A stretch of 64,000 bases of DNA from the NCBI GenBank assembly GCA_018336035.1, contig JAGXRD010000104.1, positions 28,018 through 92,017 of the forward strand, read 5' to 3'. A model generated the notes under the pieces. It did not search any database, was not told where the DNA came from, and was given only the letters and a program-made list of their open reading frames with translations. This document shows, one piece after another, positions 61,661 through 64,000 of the stretch. The translations under genes and the position numbers were made by a program. Numbering within the stretch: the first letter of the stretch is position 1; every line of letters begins with the position of its first letter. The stretch is from Alphaproteobacteria bacterium. Lineage in GTDB: Bacteria > Pseudomonadota > Alphaproteobacteria > Ferrovibrionales > Ferrovibrionaceae.

Positions 61661-62827
61661 ATGACCACCCTGAGTTTCGAGACCACACGGCGGGTCTATT
61701 GCGAGCCGGGCGCCAGCACCAAACTGGGCGCCCTGATGGCCGAACTGGGCGCCAGCCGCGTGGTGCTGGTCACCGATCCGGGCGTGATGAAGCTGGGCCT
61801 GCCGCAGGCCGGGCTGGACAGCCTGAAGGCCGCCGGCATCGCCGTCACCATCTATGACCGCACCGAGGCCGACCCGCCGGAAAAGCTGGTGCATGAGGCC
61901 GTGCAGGTGGCGAAGGACTTCAAGGCGGATGGCGTGATCGGTTTCGGCGGTGGCTCGTCGATGGATATCGCCAAGCTGGTCGCTTTCCTGCCGGTCGCCA
62001 CGCAGCAGCTTTCGGAAATCTATGGCGTCGGCAATGCGCGCGGCAAACGCCTGCCGCTGATCCAGGTGCCGACCACGGCGGGCACCGGCTCGGAAGTCAC
62101 CGGGATTGCGATTATCACCACGGGTGAGTCCGAGAAGAAGGGCGTGGTCTCGCCTTTGCTGCTGCCCGACATTGCCCTGCTCGATGCCGATCTGACACTG
62201 GGCCTGCCCAGGGCTGTCACGGCGGCCACCGGCGTCGATGCCATGGTGCATGCCATCGAGGCCTATACCAGCAAGCACAAGAAGAATGCGATGTCGGATG
62301 CGCTGGGCCGCGAGGCTTTGCGTCTGCTCTCGAAGAATATCCGCACGGTCTGTTCGCCTGAGGGCATGAAGGATCGCGCGGCGCGCTCGGAGATGCTGCT
62401 CGGCGCCATGCTGGCCGGCATGGCTTTTGCCAATGCGCCGGTCGCCGCGGTGCATGCGCTGGCCTATCCGGTGGGCGGGCATTTCCATGTGCCGCATGGC
62501 CTGTCGAATGCGCTGATGCTGCCGCATGTGCTGCGTTTCAATCTCGAAGTGGAGCGGGCCGCCGCGCAGTATGCCGAGCTGGCGCCGATACTTCTCTCTG
62601 GTAAAAGTTTCTCAACTCCATCAGCAGGCGCGGGCGCATTGCTGGCGGAGCTTGAGGCGATCATCGACGACGTGAAGCTGGAAAAGCAGCTGCGTCAGGT
62701 CGGCATCAGTCACAATCACCTGCCGATGCTGGCGAAAGATGCAATGAACCAGCAGCGGCTTCTGGTGAACAATCCGCGCGAGGTCACTTACGACGACGCG
62801 CTGAAGATCTACGAACAGGCCCTATGA
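61661..62827 (+). CDS. Iron-containing alcohol dehydrogenase
   Basis: The 388-residue group III alcohol dehydrogenase has GGGSSMDIAKLVAFLP for NAD binding, PTTAGTGSEVT, and the iron-site His cluster in AVHALAYPVGGHFHVPHGLS. TGVDAMVHAIEAYTSK is also typical. The substrate may be a lactaldehyde, glycol or maleylacetate. GGAGGA precedes the ATG. It is 16 bases from the thioesterase gene and likely cotranscribed with it and the NTF2-like gene. Confidence 0.92.
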   Translation: MTTLSFETTRRVYCEPGASTKLGALMAELGASRVVLVTDPGVMKLGLPQAGLDSLKAAGIAVTIYDRTEADPPEKLVHEAVQVAKDFKADGVIGFGGGSSMDIAKLVAFLPVATQQLSEIYGVGNARGKRLPLIQVPTTAGTGSEVTGIAIITTGESEKKGVVSPLLLPDIALLDADLTLGLPRAVTAATGVDAMVHAIEAYTSKHKKNAMSDALGREALRLLSKNIRTVCSPEGMKDRAARSEMLLGAMLAGMAFANAPVAAVHALAYPVGGHFHVPHGLSNALMLPHVLRFNLEVERAAAQYAELAPILLSGKSFSTPSAGAGALLAELEAIIDDVKLEKQLRQVGISHNHLPMLAKDAMNQQRLLVNNPREVTYDDALKIYEQAL

Positions 62828-62843
62828 GCGGAAAGCCGTAAGC

Positions 62844-63290
62844 ATGAGTGATGCCGTCGACCCCAAGCTGGAAGTTCGGGAAAACTATCGCCACTGCCTG
62901 CCGATCCCGACCCGGTTGGCGGATATCGACGTTTACCAGCATGTCAACAACGTCGCTTACTACGCCTATTTCGACACGCTGGTGAACGACTACATGATCC
63001 GCTTCGGCGGGCTCGACATGCCGAATGACAAGATCATCGGCCTGCTGGTGGAAAGCGGCTGCCGCTTCCACAAGTCGCTGAACTACCCCGAGACGGTGGA
63101 AGGCTGGCTGCGCACGGTGAAGCTGGGCAATTCCTCGGCGCGCCATGAGATCGCGCTGTTCCGGCAGAATGATCCGCATCCCGCTGCCACCGGCCATTTC
63201 GTGCATGTCTTCGTCGAGCGCGGCGTGCAGAAACCGGCACCGATCCCGCCGCGCATCCGCGCCGCGCTGGAAAAGATCCTGGTGGCATGA
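62844..63290 (+). CDS. 4HBT-type acyl-CoA thioesterase
   Basis: The 148-residue hot-dog protein has the YbgC/4-hydroxybenzoyl-CoA thioesterase pattern: PTRLADIDVYQHVNNVAYYA, with Asp before YQHVNN, then YFDTLVNDYMIRFGG and GLLVESGCRFHKSLNYPETV. It should cleave short acyl-CoA thioesters. It overlaps the next gene by four bases. Confidence 0.9.
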   Translation: MSDAVDPKLEVRENYRHCLPIPTRLADIDVYQHVNNVAYYAYFDTLVNDYMIRFGGLDMPNDKIIGLLVESGCRFHKSLNYPETVEGWLRTVKLGNSSARHEIALFRQNDPHPAATGHFVHVFVERGVQKPAPIPPRIRAALEKILVA

Positions 63291-63691
63291 CGGCTGGGAT
63301 TACCGCTTTCTTCGAAAGCTACCGCGCCGGCTTCGATGCGCTGGATGCCCGTGCGGTGGCCGCGCATTTCGCCGTGCCCAGCATGCTGATCGATGAAAAG
63401 GCCTATACCTGGACGGCTGAAGCCGATGTCATCGCCGATATCGAAAAGCTGCTGACGCTCTATCGCAACAGCGGCTTTGTCGGCGCGACTTATGAGGTGG
63501 CGAATTCGCTGCCGCAGGGTGAGGACGGCGTGACGGCCAATCTGTTCTGGACCATCACGCGCCGCAGCGGCCTGCCCTGGCGCTTCCATACCGGCTATAC
63601 ACTGCGGCGCTTCGACGATCAGTGGAAGATCGTGCTCTGCATTGCGTATGAAGAGCGCTCGGCGCGCGGCGCTGGTTTCAGCGGCGAGTGA
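63287..63691 (+). CDS. NTF2-like/SnoaL-type protein
   Basis: The 134-residue protein has an NTF2-like cone fold pattern: TAFFESYRAGFDALDARAVA, AHFAVPSMLIDEKAYTWTAE, then TANLFWTITRRSGLPWRFHT and WKIVLCIAYEERSA. Such proteins can be enzymes or binding domains; here no catalytic residues stand out. It is the last gene of the alcohol dehydrogenase-thioesterase unit. Confidence 0.8.
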   Translation: MTAGITAFFESYRAGFDALDARAVAAHFAVPSMLIDEKAYTWTAEADVIADIEKLLTLYRNSGFVGATYEVANSLPQGEDGVTANLFWTITRRSGLPWRFHTGYTLRRFDDQWKIVLCIAYEERSARGAGFSGE

Positions 63692-63718
63692 GGCGGCTCC
63701 GCCCAGGCGGCGATCAAA

Positions 63719-63752
63719 GGCGTGGATGGCCGGGACAAGCCCGGCCATGACG
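63719..63752. repeat. Dispersed palindrome, copy 1 of the 3' cluster
   Basis: GGCGTGGATGGCCGGGACAA...GGCCATGACG folds on ATGGCCGGG/CCCGGCCAT. The stretch from 63692 to the window end holds no gene and is built mainly from these elements. Confidence 0.78.
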
Positions 63753-63800
63753 AAGAGGAAGCGCGGCACGGCGTCCAGCCCCAACGCTCACGCCCAGACT

Positions 63801-63831
63801 CGTCATCCTCGGGCTTGACCCGAGGATCTCA
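63801..63831. repeat. Dispersed palindrome, copy 2
   Basis: CGTCATCCTCGGGCTTGACC...GAGGATCTCA pairs ATCCTCGGG with CCCGAGGAT around CTTGA. Confidence 0.75.
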
Positions 63832-63935
63832 GGCCGGATGAACGAAAGCGTTCATGGCAAGCCGGGAGTTTTCTCTCGCGGCGGGTGGGATGGATAGGAT
63901 GCTCGTGGCGTATTGCCGGAGCCTCACACCTCGTT

Positions 63936-63968
63936 GTCATGGCCGGGCTTGACCCGGCCATCCACGCC
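63936..63968. repeat. Dispersed palindrome, copy 3 (inverted to copy 1)
   Basis: GTCATGGCCGGGCTTGACCC...CCATCCACGCC is the reverse complement of copy 1 over most of its length. A fourth copy begins at 63991 (GGCGTGGATG) and is cut by the window edge. Confidence 0.78.
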
Positions 63969-64000
63969 TCTTCTTGAAATCAAAAGTGAAGGCGTGGATG

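Overview
This window is one contiguous piece of a GC-rich bacterial chromosome, most likely an alphaproteobacterium of Rhodospirillales-like affinity. The signs are a DUF2794 protein, the layout of the chemotaxis cluster, argD-argF-hslO, intracellular PhaZ, WaaA and the dispersed GTCAYSCC...GGGCTTGACCC palindromes. The exact genus is an inference I cannot settle from sequence alone. I saw no rRNA, tRNA, CRISPR array, transposase or phage gene. Almost all genes are housekeeping or metabolic, densely packed, with frequent ATGA or TGATG overlaps.

Layout: 0-7.1 kb holds acetyl-CoA synthetase, a FUSC-type exporter and an acetyltransferase group run by an XRE-cupin regulator. 7.2-15.2 kb has a small HTH-like protein, 11-bp tandem repeats, a periplasmic sugar dehydrogenase, TRAP permeases without a binding protein, a PLP aminotransferase, an alpha/beta hydrolase and a MarR regulator. 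15.2-26.5 kb is a chemotaxis cluster: on the minus strand a CheZ-like protein, an Hpt-like protein, an unknown protein, STAS, cheY, cheA, cheW, cheR, cheB and a second CheY; on the plus strand a pentapeptide-repeat protein, cheD, an atypical receiver and DUF2794. 26.5-32 kb has an exported Lys/Ala-rich peptide, a TTC38-M81 pair, a Bax-inhibitor-1 protein and an MFS exporter. 32-36.6 kb is a ybbA-ybbP-tesA-like unit next to a methyltransferase. 36.7-50 kb is mixed: aldo/keto reductase, thpR, sirtuin, pterin dehydratase, SCO, PHA depolymerase, KDO genes, crotonase, mutY, a binding protein, crcB and a DciA-like protein. 50-55 kb has a DsbA-like protein and a very long SMC. 55-64 kb has a second pentapeptide protein, a hydroxyacid dehydrogenase, a lipoprotein, hslO-argF-argD, an Fe-alcohol dehydrogenase, a thioesterase and an NTF2-like protein, ending in palindromic repeats.

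The most interesting points are these. (1) The SMC protein is 1445 residues because each arm of its coiled coil carries eight tandem 18-residue repeats; removing both arrays gives an ordinary SMC length. (2) The chemotaxis cluster carries several degenerate signalling parts: an Hpt-like protein with Trp where the phospho-His belongs, a receiver with Glu at the phospho-acceptor position, and a previously unlabelled protein with a CheZ-like D-x3-Q motif and acidic/aromatic C-terminus. A pentapeptide-repeat protein sits directly upstream of cheD.
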